Made by a program: the position numbers and the translations under genes | The notes under the pieces: model-generated | What the model was told of the DNA's origin: nothing | The model's database searches: none | Seen by the model: the letters and a program-made list of their open reading frames with translations, nothing else | Part shown: positions 42,537-51,852 of the stretch, one piece after another | How positions within the stretch are numbered: the stretch's first letter is position 1 | Layout of the letters: each line of letters begins with the position of its first letter | Assembly (NCBI GenBank): GCA_021404685.1 | Contig: QWHC01000011.1 | Coordinates: 124,001-188,000, forward strand | Direction of reading: 5' to 3' | Length of the DNA stretch: 64,000 nt | From: Chloroflexi bacterium CFX4 | GTDB taxonomy: Bacteria > Chloroflexota > Anaerolineae > Aggregatilineales > UBA2796

Positions 42537-43805
42537 ATGCCTACCGATCCCAACCAACCGATAGCTGATCACGCCCGCACTACGCTGCGCCTGCTGCCTG
42601 CCGATCTACGTGCGGCACGCGCCCTGATTAACGCCCTCACCAACGCTGCCTACTTCACCGAGTTTGAGCGCGACAGTTTGCTGAACGCTGTGCAAAGCGC
42701 AGAGGCAGCCTATACCAACGGCGAGTTTGATGCTGCTGAGGATGCCTTTGCCGTTCTTGATGCCTTTTTGCTCAAGCGTGAGCCGCTGCTTGCCGCCAAA
42801 CTTGCCGAAGTGCGTACCGCTGATGAGCGGCTGCTGACTGCCTTGCGGCTGTGGCTGCTTGCGGAACTCAACACGCTCAGCGCAGCGCTTGCCGCTTTGC
42901 AAAAGGCGCTCATTGAGCAGGCAGAGAGCCACATCAGCGCCCTGATGCCCGGCTATATTCGCCACACGCCTACGGCAATCCTTTCGTGCAGCCATTGGCT
43001 GCTTAGCTTCTTCTGGATGTTGGCACGCGATCAGGATCGGCTTGCCTCAACCATCGCCCATACTGCCATCATGCCGCTGGGCAGCGATACGCTGGCAGGC
43101 ACGCGCCTTGCCTTTGATCGGCGTGCGCTTGCCGCTGATCTCGACTTGGGCGAACCTTCACCCAACAGCATAGACGCCGTTACCGATACAGATTTTGCCG
43201 CCGAATTCTTGTTCGCCGCCGCGCTGATCGGCGCGCATTTAAGCCGCCTTGCCGACGATCTGCATTTGTATACCGCGCTTGGCTTTTTCAGCACTGATGA
43301 TAGCTTTGCGCCGCGGATGCAGGCGTTCCGCCTGCACGCAGAGTTGTTCGCCGCGCTTGGCACGTTGGGCAGCGTGGAGCGCGGCGCGCTCAGCCATATG
43401 CTGATCACGGCTGCCGATACGCTCCGCGCCTTGATCAGCAGCGCGCAAGAGGCAGTTGAACTGCTGACGGTGGATGTTGATCCCATGCTGGATGCCCTCG
43501 ATGATCGCTTGTTCCTGCCCGATCTGACTGCCTACCTGATTGAACGCGGCACAGCGCCTAAAGAGGCACATCAGGTTGTGGCGCGCTTAGTCGTCAGCGC
43601 GGCGCGCACCAACAAGAGCATTGTCGAGCTTTCCCTAGAGGCGTTCCAAGCCGAATCAAGTGCCTTTGCCGAAGATGTCTTCACGCTCTTTGAGCCAACG
43701 CACGCCGCAGCGCAGCGCACAAACAGCGGCGGCACGGCGCCATCCGCCATTCGGGCGCAAATTCAGCAGGCAATGGCATGGTTGGTTGGCGCCGGTTTGG
43801 TGTAA
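42537..43805 (+). CDS. argininosuccinate-lyase-like protein without catalytic signatures
   Basis: A 422-residue helical protein that follows ArgH (fumarase/aspartase superfamily) almost end to end: TALRLWL (101-107), LMPGY (136-140), MLARDQDRL, PLGSDTLAGTRLAFDRRALA (180-199), NSIDAVTDTDFAAEFL, ALIGAHLSRLADDL and GGTAPSAIR at the end. All active-site signatures are gone. The HTGRSRNDQ region reads KLAEVRTADERLL, the MPGYTHLQ motif reads MPGYIRHT, and the mobile catalytic loop GSSIMPQKKNPD is replaced by FAPRMQAFRLHAEL (257-270). It is most likely a pseudoenzyme; ArgH paralogues in other lineages became structural or regulatory proteins (delta-crystallin is the classic case). No arginine genes are adjacent. 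It probably has its own promoter (TAAGAT near 42490). Confidence 0.82.
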   Translation: MPTDPNQPIADHARTTLRLLPADLRAARALINALTNAAYFTEFERDSLLNAVQSAEAAYTNGEFDAAEDAFAVLDAFLLKREPLLAAKLAEVRTADERLLTALRLWLLAELNTLSAALAALQKALIEQAESHISALMPGYIRHTPTAILSCSHWLLSFFWMLARDQDRLASTIAHTAIMPLGSDTLAGTRLAFDRRALAADLDLGEPSPNSIDAVTDTDFAAEFLFAAALIGAHLSRLADDLHLYTALGFFSTDDSFAPRMQAFRLHAELFAALGTLGSVERGALSHMLITAADTLRALISSAQEAVELLTVDVDPMLDALDDRLFLPDLTAYLIERGTAPKEAHQVVARLVVSAARTNKSIVELSLEAFQAESSAFAEDVFTLFEPTHAAAQRTNSGGTAPSAIRAQIQQAMAWLVGAGLV

Positions 43806-43922
43806 GGCTTCACACGGGCGCTTGGGCAATCCGCCAAAGGGTAGCCCCTTCGCTAGTGAAGTGCCGCCGAACGTGGTAGGATCAGCGACGATCCGCGCGC
43901 TATTATGCAGGCTTGGGAACAC

Positions 43923-46610
43923 ATGACCACACCTGAGACGACATCTATCAGCGACCTGACTGCCGCCCTAAGCGCCGATATTCGCTTATTAGGCGGCTTG
44001 CTTGGCGAAATTATCCGTGAGCAGCACGGCGAAGAGGCGCTTGCCCTTGTAGAGCGCATTCGCGCCGAAAGCCGTGCGCGCCGCGCCGCGCCGCACAGCC
44101 CACAACACACCGTTGCGCTGCAAACCACCATCAACGCGCTTGATCTGCCCGCCAAGCAAGTGCTGATCAAGGCGTTCAGCAACTATTTTCAGCTCATCAA
44201 CATCGCCGAAGATCAGCAGCGGCTGCGCGTGCTGCGCCAGCGCGAACGTGATGATCAGGTTGAGGAATCCATCGAGTCCGCCGTGCGCGATCTGCGTGCA
44301 GCAAATGTCAGTGCTGCCCAAGTGCGTGCGCTGCTGGCAGAGATTGGCATTCGGCTGGTGCTGACGGCGCACCCTTCTGAGGCAAAACGTAAGGAAGTTC
44401 TGATTAAGCAGCGGCACATTGCCCAGTGGCTGGCGCAGCACGACCGTGCCTCGTTGCTGCCGCGTGAACGCCGTGCTGTGTTGGCTGCCATTGGCGAAGA
44501 AATTGAAGAACTCTGGCAAACGCGCCCGACACGCGCCGCACGCGCCACCGTTGCCGACGAGGTGGACTTTGGCGTCTATTTTCTCACCTCCAGCCTCGCC
44601 GATCTGCTGCCACAAGTCTACGCAGAATTGCAAGACTCGCTGCGGACGCACTATCCAGAAGAAAACTGGGACGAGCTGCCGCCCTTATTGCGCTATGCCT
44701 CTTGGATTGGCGGTGACCGCGACGGCAACCCGAACGTTACGGCGGATGTCACCCTGGAGACGCTTGCCACCATGCGCGCTGCCGCCCGCGATCTGTATCT
44801 GCGCGAGGTGGACTTTCTGCGCGAACACCTGACACAATCCGCCGACCTGATCAATGTCTCGGACGCGCTGCGTGCGGCACTGCCCAACGCCAATGCACAC
44901 CCCAAATATCCCGGCGAGCTTTACCGCCAATACCTCGATGTTATCCATGCGCGCCTCAGCGCTGATTACTACGCCACCACTGCCGATCTGCTCAACGATC
45001 TGCGCTTGATCGAAAAGAGCCTGCGCGAAAACCGCGGCGTGCATGTGGCAAATGGCGCCGTGCGCCACCTGATTCAGAAAGTGCGCTTGTTTGGGCTGCA
45101 CCTTGCGCCCTTAGACGTGCGTGAAGATGCGCGCCGCTTCAGCACGGCGCTTGGCGAGCTGTTCCGCGCCTATGGCATTTGTGCCGATTACGATGCCACC
45201 TCAGAGGCAGACCGTCAGGCACTGCTGACTGCTGAGATTGCCAACCTGCGCCCGCTTTTTCCTACCGAACCGCGCTTTTCTACCGTCACCGAGCAAGTGA
45301 TCGCCACTTGGCGCATGATCGCTAAGGCACATCGGCGCTATGGCAAAGAGTGCATAGATACCGTCATCGCCAGTATGACTCAGCACGCCAGCGATGTGCT
45401 AGGGATGCTGCTGTTTGCCAGCGAGGTAGGCGTTCAGAACAACCTAGACCTTGTGCCGCTTTTTGAGACGGTGGACGATCTAAAGGCGGCGCCGCGCATC
45501 ATGGCGGAACTTTTCCAGAATGCCGCCTATAAGAAGCACCTTGCCGCACGCGGAATGCGCCAGCAGATCATGCTTGGCTATTCGGATAGCAACAAAGATG
45601 GCGGCTATCTTGCCTCCAACTGGAGTCTCTACACCGCGCAAGAGCGCTTGGCAGCCATCTGCGCCGAACACGGCGTGCAGTTGGAGCTTTTTCATGGGCG
45701 TGGCGGCAGCATCGGGCGCGGCGGCGGACCGACCAACAGCGCCATCCTTTCCGCGCCGCCGGGATCGCTGCATGGGCGCATCAAAATTACCGAGCAAGGT
45801 GAAGTAATCGCCTACCGCTATAGCAATCCTGCCATTGCGCGGCGGCATCTGCACCAAGTGCTGAACGCCGTGCTGATCGCGTTCATCGCGCCGCGCCGTC
45901 CGCCGCCGCGTGAGGCATGGCGCGCTGCGATGGAGACGCTTGCGGCGGAAGGCGAGAAGGCATACCGCGCCTTAGTCTACGAGACGCACGGCTTCCTAGA
46001 GTACTGGCAGCAGGCAACGCCCATTGATGAGTTGGCAACCTTGCCGATCAGCTCGCGCCCTGCCAAGCGGCGCGGCGGCGGCTTTGATGGCTTGCGCGCT
46101 ATTCCGTGGGTCTTTTCGTGGATGCAGTGCCGCGCCATCATTCCCAGTTGGTACGGTGTGGGCTACGCGCTGGAAGTGTTCGCCGAGCAGGGCGATGAGG
46201 CGCTGCTGCGTGAGATGTACGACGGCTGGCGCTTCTTCCGTGCGCTGATCGCCAATGTGCAGCTTGACCTTGCCAAGGCAGATATGGGCATTGCGGCGCT
46301 GTACGCTGATCTGGTGGAAGATGCCGCTTTACGGCAAGGCATTTTCAGCCGCATTCAGGAAGAACATGCCCGCGCTTGCCGTTTGATCTGCCGCCTTACC
46401 GATCAGCCCGAACTTTTGGCAAACGCGCCGGTGCTGCAACGCTCTATCGCACGGCGTAACCCTTATGTTGATCCGCTTAACTTTATTCAAGTTGCACTGC
46501 TGCGCGAACTGCGCCGCTTACCTGCCGATGATCCGCAACGCGGCGCGCTTTTGGAGTCCGTGTTGGCAACCATCAACGGCATTGCGGCGGGCATGAAAAC
46601 AACGGGCTGA
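43923..46610 (+). CDS. ppc: phosphoenolpyruvate carboxylase
   Basis: An 895-residue bacterial-type PEPC, which carboxylates PEP to oxaloacetate and feeds the TCA cycle. Signatures are VLTAHPSEAKR (catalytic His), GGDRDGNPNVT, the lysine motif GYSDSNKDGG and the loop FHGRGGSIGRGGGPT. The C-terminus reads IAAGMKTTG where most PEPCs end in MRNTG, a small change in a residue set that contacts the active site. The ATG at 43923 is preferred over one at 43905; neither has a strong ribosome binding site. The next gene starts eight bases after the stop. Confidence 0.95.
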   Translation: MTTPETTSISDLTAALSADIRLLGGLLGEIIREQHGEEALALVERIRAESRARRAAPHSPQHTVALQTTINALDLPAKQVLIKAFSNYFQLINIAEDQQRLRVLRQRERDDQVEESIESAVRDLRAANVSAAQVRALLAEIGIRLVLTAHPSEAKRKEVLIKQRHIAQWLAQHDRASLLPRERRAVLAAIGEEIEELWQTRPTRAARATVADEVDFGVYFLTSSLADLLPQVYAELQDSLRTHYPEENWDELPPLLRYASWIGGDRDGNPNVTADVTLETLATMRAAARDLYLREVDFLREHLTQSADLINVSDALRAALPNANAHPKYPGELYRQYLDVIHARLSADYYATTADLLNDLRLIEKSLRENRGVHVANGAVRHLIQKVRLFGLHLAPLDVREDARRFSTALGELFRAYGICADYDATSEADRQALLTAEIANLRPLFPTEPRFSTVTEQVIATWRMIAKAHRRYGKECIDTVIASMTQHASDVLGMLLFASEVGVQNNLDLVPLFETVDDLKAAPRIMAELFQNAAYKKHLAARGMRQQIMLGYSDSNKDGGYLASNWSLYTAQERLAAICAEHGVQLELFHGRGGSIGRGGGPTNSAILSAPPGSLHGRIKITEQGEVIAYRYSNPAIARRHLHQVLNAVLIAFIAPRRPPPREAWRAAMETLAAEGEKAYRALVYETHGFLEYWQQATPIDELATLPISSRPAKRRGGGFDGLRAIPWVFSWMQCRAIIPSWYGVGYALEVFAEQGDEALLREMYDGWRFFRALIANVQLDLAKADMGIAALYADLVEDAALRQGIFSRIQEEHARACRLICRLTDQPELLANAPVLQRSIARRNPYVDPLNFIQVALLRELRRLPADDPQRGALLESVLATINGIAAGMKTTG

Positions 46611-46618
46611 GGAAACCA

Positions 46619-47914
46619 ATGCGAAAATGGCTAGAGGAACTGCCAACGGCTGCCCTGATGCTGATCTTGGCATACATGAGCTTTGAAGGGGCGGCGTGGC
46701 GCGGCGTGATGAGCATGACCATCGCACCGCGCAGCCTGTGGCTAGTGGTCATTGCGGTGAGTGTATGGCAGCTTTGGCGCGCCGCGCAAGGCAAAGCGTG
46801 GGAACGCACCGCTTTAGACTCGGTGATGCCGCTGTGGTTTGGCGCGCTGCTGATTGCCACGCTTGGCAACCTCGATCAGCTGGCGCGGAGTGGCTATGGC
46901 TTGTGGTTTGCCGCGCTGTATGCCGCGCTGTGGTATACGCTCCATAACATTGTGAGCTACGCCACAGGGCGCCTACGGGCTGCCGATGCGCTCTTGGTGA
47001 GCGCTATTCCGCCTTTGATCACGGCGTTGCGGCAAGTTGGGCAGGTGGATCGGATCGCGGGCAGCCTCGAAAATCCCAATATCCTCTCTGCCTTTCTGGT
47101 CTTGGTGCTGCCGCTGGCAGTGGCGCGCTTTTTGGTGCCGCCGCCGCGCTTGGCAAGTGGCATTGGGCGCATCGTGTTCGGCGGCTATGTGCTGGCACTG
47201 GGCGTCGCAGTCTATTTCACGGGCAGCCGCGGCGCCTGGCTGGGTGTGTTGGCGGCGGCGGGCATTGGTGCATGGATCGCCTATGGTCAGCGGATTCGGG
47301 CAGTGTGGGTGGTGGCAGCCCTCCTGCCGCTGTTAGTGTTGACGGGTGCGCTGCTCGTCACCACGCGCACCAGCGAACCGCGCTTGGAGATATTCAGCCA
47401 GGCAGCCGAGTATTTCAGAGCGCAGCCACTGGTCGGCAACGGCTTATTCACCACCAAATATTATCAACCGCTGGCTGATCGTCCCGGCTTTGTGCTGCTG
47501 CATATTCACGCGCACAATGCGCCGTTGCACATCGCGGCTGAGCTGGGCATAGTCGGGCTGCTCGCGCTGAGCGCTACAACCTTTGTCACGGCGCGGGTGG
47601 CGCTGATCGGCTGGCGCCAGGCACGCGACACAGAGCGGATCATTCGCGCTGGCAGCCTTGCGGCGCTGGTTGGCTTTGGCGCGCACCACATGGTGGATTT
47701 CGCCGTGATCACGCCGATTGTCGCACTGACGCTGATCATGGTGCTGATCGTGGCGCTGCTGCCTGAGCAGCCAACGTCGCGCTCAGCACGCTGGCAAGCT
47801 GCCCAAACATGGCTGTTGGCGGCGGTCTGGTTGGTGCTGCTGGTCATCGCGCTGAGCAACCTTGCGGCTGTGACGGAGGGGCTGCGCGAGGCGGTTAATC
47901 GGGGCAGACCCTGA
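46619..47914 (+). CDS. O-antigen ligase/polymerase-like membrane protein
   Basis: A 431-residue integral membrane protein with about 11-12 helices and a large loop (residues 255-305). It carries the Wzy_C/O-antigen-ligase pattern SLENPNILSAFLVLVLPLA, FTGSRGAWLGVLAA and HAHNAPLHIAAELGIVGLL. Such proteins polymerise or ligate lipid-linked glycans on the outer side of the cytoplasmic membrane. It follows ppc by eight bases with GAGGAAA before the ATG, though no functional link to PEPC is expected. It may serve the exopolysaccharide set at 26.9-31.6 kb. Confidence 0.87.
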   Translation: MRKWLEELPTAALMLILAYMSFEGAAWRGVMSMTIAPRSLWLVVIAVSVWQLWRAAQGKAWERTALDSVMPLWFGALLIATLGNLDQLARSGYGLWFAALYAALWYTLHNIVSYATGRLRAADALLVSAIPPLITALRQVGQVDRIAGSLENPNILSAFLVLVLPLAVARFLVPPPRLASGIGRIVFGGYVLALGVAVYFTGSRGAWLGVLAAAGIGAWIAYGQRIRAVWVVAALLPLLVLTGALLVTTRTSEPRLEIFSQAAEYFRAQPLVGNGLFTTKYYQPLADRPGFVLLHIHAHNAPLHIAAELGIVGLLALSATTFVTARVALIGWRQARDTERIIRAGSLAALVGFGAHHMVDFAVITPIVALTLIMVLIVALLPEQPTSRSARWQAAQTWLLAAVWLVLLVIALSNLAAVTEGLREAVNRGRP

Positions 47915-47936
47915 GTCAGGGTGCTGTGGACAAGCT

Positions 47937-47972
47937 ATATGCCGAGATCGTTGTCAGATGATCTCGGCATAT
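47937..47972. repeat. 13-bp perfect hairpin after the O-antigen-ligase-like gene
   Basis: ATATGCCGAGATC (47937-47949) and GATCTCGGCATAT (47960-47972) around a 10-base loop. A second palindrome, ACCCTG AGT CAGGGT (47908-47922), covers the stop codon just before it. There is no U tract. These lie between the gene end and the tRNA, and are probably transcript-end or stability elements for convergent transcripts. Confidence 0.55.
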
Positions 47973-48007
47973 GAAGGGTGCCGTGCAGCCTGCCATATCA
48001 AAAGTTG

Positions 48008-48080
<73 letters not shown>

Positions 48081-48254
48081 ATTGTGCCTATATGGTAGCC
48101 GATGCGCCGTATATCGTCAAGGTGCAGTTGGTATGGGTGTGGTAGGATCAGCCAACGCCTATCCCTTTCTCCGCACGCAGGGAAAGGGAAGGGATGGGTT
48201 GCGCTAGGGTGATTCGCACAGTTTTGGCAGCCCACCCCTTAGCTTAGAGCCGCG
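48081..48254. other. intergenic region with inverted repeats between tRNA-Ala and the alcohol dehydrogenase
   Basis: CCCTTTC (48163-48169) and GAAAGGG (48182-48188) form a REP-like hairpin. CCTTAGC (48237-48243) and GCTAAGG (48254-48260) form a second one that spans the dehydrogenase stop. No gene is visible. Confidence 0.45.
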
Positions 48255-49223
48255 CTAAGGCCGCAACAGCACTTTTAGTACACCGCTGCTGCTGGCATGT
48301 TCAAAGGCAGCCAGGCTATCTTCCAACGGATAGACCGCCTCGATCATGGACTCCACATCAATCAGGGCGTTTTCGAGCAGGCGAATCGCCGCACCAAAAG
48401 GACCGCAGCGGCTGCCCACAATCTTGATCTCGTCAATGACGACCCGTGAGAGATCGGCATTTGGCACGCCGCTGTAAGTGCTTTTCAGCACGATGGTGCC
48501 GCGTGGTCGCACAATGGTCAGGGCGCTGGCAAAACCATCGGCGTTACCGGTGCAATCCACCACCACATGCGCGCTATTGCGCCCAACCCGATCCATCCAG
48601 TCGGCACGGCGCGCATCCACATAGGGAATGTGCCATTTCTCCAGCAGGCTGATCGGGCGCGGCTTGCGCGCCACCACCAACAGTTCGCAGCCAAGCTGCC
48701 GCAGCACTTGCGCGGCAAGCAGCCCAAGTTTGCCCGCACCGATCAGCACCACGCGCTGCGATGGCGTGATCGGCACAAGGGCAGGAATTTGTAAGGCGGC
48801 TGCCAGCGGTTCGGTGAAGACGGCTGCCTCATCGGTGATGGTCTCTGGCACGGCGTACAAGTTCTGAATGGGCAGGCGGAAGCGCTCTGAGAAGACGCCG
48901 TCATAGCGATCAATACCCAGCGTCGAGCGATTCCGACATTGGCTGGGCAGGTTGGCAAGGCAGAAATCACAGACGCCGCAGGCGATGTTGATCTCGCCCA
49001 CCACGCGAGTCCCGGCTGCGAAACTGCCGTAATCCGCCAGCGTTTCGCCCACAAATTCATGCCCCAGCACGCCTTTGAAGCCCATATAGCCGCGTGTCAA
49101 TTCAAGATCGGTGTGGCAGATGCCCGCCAAGCGCAGCCTGATGAGCGCTTCGTGCGGCTGTGGCTCAGGTTCAGGGAAATCTTGGCGCAGCGTCAGCGCC
49201 TCATCAAAGTGTAGTGCGCGCAA
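48255..49223 (-). CDS. zinc-containing alcohol dehydrogenase (MDR family)
   Basis: A 322-residue medium-chain dehydrogenase/reductase. Catalytic zinc residues are in AGICHTDLE and GHEFVGE. The structural zinc site with four Cys is intact (CGVCDFCLANLPSQC). The nucleotide fold starts at LIGAGKLGLLAAQ. It oxidises an alcohol or polyol, or reduces an aldehyde; the substrate is not readable. The start is taken as TTG at 49223, with AGAAAGGA eight bases upstream and 17 bases after the preceding gene; the longer frame to 49322 would overlap that gene by 82 bases. It is the second gene of an operon with the hydroxyacyl-CoA dehydrogenase. Confidence 0.87.
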   Translation of the reverse strand: MRALHFDEALTLRQDFPEPEPQPHEALIRLRLAGICHTDLELTRGYMGFKGVLGHEFVGETLADYGSFAAGTRVVGEINIACGVCDFCLANLPSQCRNRSTLGIDRYDGVFSERFRLPIQNLYAVPETITDEAAVFTEPLAAALQIPALVPITPSQRVVLIGAGKLGLLAAQVLRQLGCELLVVARKPRPISLLEKWHIPYVDARRADWMDRVGRNSAHVVVDCTGNADGFASALTIVRPRGTIVLKSTYSGVPNADLSRVVIDEIKIVGSRCGPFGAAIRLLENALIDVESMIEAVYPLEDSLAAFEHASSSGVLKVLLRP

Positions 49224-49240
49224 TCGTTGTATCCTTTCTG

Positions 49241-50104
49241 CTAACTTGTGTAGCTGTAGAAGCCGCGCCCTGTCTTGCGCCCATAGTGACCAGCTGCCAC
49301 CATCTTCCGCAGAAGTGGGCAAGGGCGGTATTTATCATCACCGAGTTCGCTGTGCAGCACTTCCAGAATTGCCAAGCAGACATCCAGCCCGACGAAATCT
49401 GCCAACGTCAGCGGTCCCATCGGATGGTTCATGCCAAGTTTCATGACGCCGTCAATTGCCTCCGCCGTGCCAACGCCTTCCATCAGGCAAAAGATCGCCT
49501 CGTTGATCATCGGCATGAGGATGCGGTTAGCGATGAAGCCGGGCGAGTCATTTGCCTCCAGCGGCGTTTTGCCAAGCGCACGGCACACCGCAAGGGCAGC
49601 CGTAACGGTCGCCTCGCTTGTATCATAACCGCGAATCATCTCGACCAGTGGCATAAGCGGCACCGGATTCATAAAGTGGAAGCCAATCACGTGGCTTGGG
49701 CGCTTGGTGGCAGCCGCAAGGCTTGTAATTGAAATGGATGAGGTGTTCGAGGCAAGGATCGCGCTTGGTTTTGCCAGTGCGTCCAGATCGGCAAACAGTT
49801 TCAGCTTAAGCGGTTTGTTCTCGGTGGCTGCCTCAATGATCAGGTCAGCATCAGCAGCCAATGCCATATCCGTGCCGCTGATCATTTGGGTGAGGGCGTT
49901 AGCGCGTGCTGCATCGTCAAGTTTGCCTTTGCTGTGGAGTTTCTCCACGCTTTGGCGGATAGTTTCTTTGGCGCGGGCGAGTGCTTCAGCGCTGATGTCA
50001 ATCAGGATGGTCTGGAAACCACTGGTGGCGCTCACTTGGGCAATGCCGTTGCCCATTGTGCCGGCGCCAATCACGGCGATGCGCTGAATGTGGGCGGTGG
50101 TCAT
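49241..50104 (-). CDS. 3-hydroxyacyl-CoA (3-hydroxybutyryl-CoA) dehydrogenase
   Basis: A 287-residue single-function enzyme that interconverts 3-hydroxyacyl-CoA and 3-ketoacyl-CoA with NAD(P). The N-terminal Rossmann motif is [13 protein letters not shown]. The catalytic region includes [10 protein letters not shown] and [15 protein letters not shown], and the helical C-terminal domain has [13 protein letters not shown] and [18 protein letters not shown]. It is the Hbd/PaaH type of fermentative or beta-oxidation pathways. The start MTTAHIQR at 50104 has AAAGGA eight bases upstream; a longer frame to 50158 overlaps the promoter TATAAT at 50139-50144. Confidence 0.94.
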   Translation of the reverse strand: MTTAHIQRIAVIGAGTMGNGIAQVSATSGFQTILIDISAEALARAKETIRQSVEKLHSKGKLDDAARANALTQMISGTDMALAADADLIIEAATENKPLKLKLFADLDALAKPSAILASNTSSISITSLAAATKRPSHVIGFHFMNPVPLMPLVEMIRGYDTSEATVTAALAVCRALGKTPLEANDSPGFIANRILMPMINEAIFCLMEGVGTAEAIDGVMKLGMNHPMGPLTLADFVGLDVCLAILEVLHSELGDDKYRPCPLLRKMVAAGHYGRKTGRGFYSYTS

Positions 50105-50138
50105 GGGGAAAATCCTTTCCAAAAAGCCTTTGGTGGGT

Positions 50139-50144
50139 ATTATA
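50139..50144 (-). promoter_or_regulatory. -10 of the hydroxyacyl-CoA dehydrogenase operon
   Basis: Minus-strand TATAAT in GGTATAATACC, 34 bases before the start codon. It lies in the gap between divergent genes. Confidence 0.45.
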
Positions 50145-50229
50145 CCTATGCCGTGCAATGCGCTTTTGCGCTAAGATGAGTGTCTTGGGCTTCATTGGAA
50201 GCCACTTTGTAGGAAGATGGATACCTTCA

Positions 50230-50769
50230 ATGGACTATGCACAGCGCTTGGCGCTTGCTCTAAACGATATTCAGCAGGCTGACTTCACCGCCCTGCGTGA
50301 GGCGTACACGCACACCACGCACTACGATCCCTACCGCAGCGGCGAACAAGATGCCGCGCTGATCGCACTTCTCCGCGCTGAGGACTGGGCAGCGGCGGCG
50401 GTGCGCTGTGAACACCTGATCGCTGCTGACTATTTGCACGCGCCGCTGCATCTGATTATGACGCACATTTTCCAACAGTTGGAAGATGAGACACGCGCCA
50501 CCTGGCACTTGCTTTTTGCACGCGGCTTGATCGGCTCGCTGCTCAGCTCTGGTGATGGGCGCACGACGGGGACTGCCTTCAAAGTTATCACCGTGCGCGA
50601 AGAATATGAACTGCTGCGCGCCCTAAGTTTGCAGGGACTGGGGCAAGCGCTCATCACCGAGTCCGACCGCTTCTACGATGTGCTGCGCGTGCGTGACGCC
50701 AACGGTGTGGAAGGCGAAATCTTCTTCGATGTGACGCCGATTATCACATATGCACAACGCGATGGATGA
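50230..50769 (+). CDS. DUF4919 protein
   Basis: A 179-residue soluble, mainly helical protein with the DUF4919 pattern: ADFTALREAYTHTTHYDPY near the N-terminus, then CEHLIAADYLHAPLHLI and a C-terminal FKVITVREEYELL...IFFDVTPI. Function unknown; homologues are found in several phyla and are not enzymes by any known motif. The ATG at 50230 fits the domain start, with GGAAGATGG upstream; in-frame starts at 50176 and earlier are possible. Divergent from the dehydrogenase operon. Confidence 0.75.
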   Translation: MDYAQRLALALNDIQQADFTALREAYTHTTHYDPYRSGEQDAALIALLRAEDWAAAAVRCEHLIAADYLHAPLHLIMTHIFQQLEDETRATWHLLFARGLIGSLLSSGDGRTTGTAFKVITVREEYELLRALSLQGLGQALITESDRFYDVLRVRDANGVEGEIFFDVTPIITYAQRDG

Positions 50770-50883
50770 GTTCAGCCTAGCAACAGCGCCTTGCCCTGTG
50801 CGATAATGATAAGCGGCTGCGCGTGCCTGTTTTGCGCGAAGGCAGCCATGCTCGCAGATGTGTCGAAAGGACTGTTTTTCCTT

Positions 50884-51633
50884 ATGACGGCTTCAACCGC
50901 TCAGCGCGCCTACCGTTATATTGATATTGTAACGGCGGCATTCGTGGCTGTGCTGCTCATCAGCAACATCGCCTCGACCAAAATCCTCGTGCTAGGCTCA
51001 CTCACCTTCGATGGCGGCACACTCTTGTTTCCGCTCGCCTATATCTTTGGCGATATTCTGACCGAAGTCTACGGCTACAAGCGTGCGCGCCGTGTGATCT
51101 GGATCGGTTTCTTCTGGATTGCCGCAATGGCGATCACGCTCTCAATCGTGCAGGCATTGCCGCCTGATCCTGACTGGAACACGCTTGAAGGCGTTCAGAA
51201 CTGGACACGCGACAACAGCTTTGCCGCCATTCTAGGGCAGACGCCGCGCATCGTGATCGCCAGCTTGTTGGCGTATTTTGGTGGCGAATTCATCAATTCG
51301 TTTGTGCTGGCAAAGATGAAAGTCTGGACGAAGGGACGTCACTTGTGGGCGCGTACCATCGGCTCAACAATTGTTGGGCAGGCGGTGGATACCGGCGTTT
51401 TCGTGGTGATCGCCTTCCTGATCACGCTGCCCGTTGCCATTTTCGCGCCCGAAACAGCCCTGCCGCCGGAGTTGGTCTTGGCAATCTTCGTCTCAAACTA
51501 TCTGTTCAAGGTTGGCATTGAGGTGCTGTTTACGCCGCTCACCTACCTAATCGTTAATCGGCTGAAGCGCGCCGAAAACGAAGATTACTACGACCGCGAG
51601 ACGAACTTCAACCCGTTCACCTTTGGCAGCTAG
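50884..51633 (+). CDS. queuosine precursor transporter (YhhQ/VUT family)
   Basis: A 249-residue integral membrane protein with about six or seven helices. It has the YhhQ/VUT (DUF165) patterns ISNIASTKI, YIFGDILTEVYGYKRAR, WIGF and GQAVDTGVFVVIAF. The family imports queuine or preQ precursors used to modify tRNA anticodons. The start at 50884 (MTASTAQRAYRYID) fits the family; in-frame starts at 50848 and 50791 are less likely. No preQ1 riboswitch is recognisable in the 114 bases upstream, and no other queuosine genes are in the window. Confidence 0.88.
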   Translation: MTASTAQRAYRYIDIVTAAFVAVLLISNIASTKILVLGSLTFDGGTLLFPLAYIFGDILTEVYGYKRARRVIWIGFFWIAAMAITLSIVQALPPDPDWNTLEGVQNWTRDNSFAAILGQTPRIVIASLLAYFGGEFINSFVLAKMKVWTKGRHLWARTIGSTIVGQAVDTGVFVVIAFLITLPVAIFAPETALPPELVLAIFVSNYLFKVGIEVLFTPLTYLIVNRLKRAENEDYYDRETNFNPFTFGS

Positions 51634-51666
51634 GCGCCGGCGCCCGCCTTGCGTGCGGATGGAATC

Positions 51667-51703
51667 GGTGCAGGGGACGCGCCTTGCTGCGTCCCACTGC
51701 ACC
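51667..51703. repeat. 14-bp hairpin in the 51.6-51.85 kb gap
   Basis: GGTGCAG GGGACGC (51667-51680) faces GCGTCCC A CTGCACC (51689-51703), with one bulged A and an 8-base loop. A further TTCCCC/GGGGAA pair lies at about 51746-51767. The rest of the 219-base gap holds the promoter of the NAD synthetase genes (TAGAAT near 51788) and nothing else I can support. Confidence 0.55.
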
Positions 51704-51852
51704 CTAAGGATAGCGGTGCTAGAAACGGCAGGCATCCTTCACCACTTCCCCTCAAATTGCGGGGAAACAGAAGGTGGCAAAGCACGTTAGAATAAGTGCC
51801 ATAGTCCCTGTTCAACAAGGCGCTGCAAGCACAGCGCAGGTCGGAGTCAAAA

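Noticed and set aside
42537-43805. Naming the gene argH
   Set aside because: Sequence resemblance is clear but the catalytic regions are missing, so an active argininosuccinate lyase is not supported.
50770-50883. preQ1 riboswitch before the queuosine precursor transporter
   Set aside because: No preQ1-I pseudoknot core (short stem, A-rich tail) is visible in the 114-base leader.
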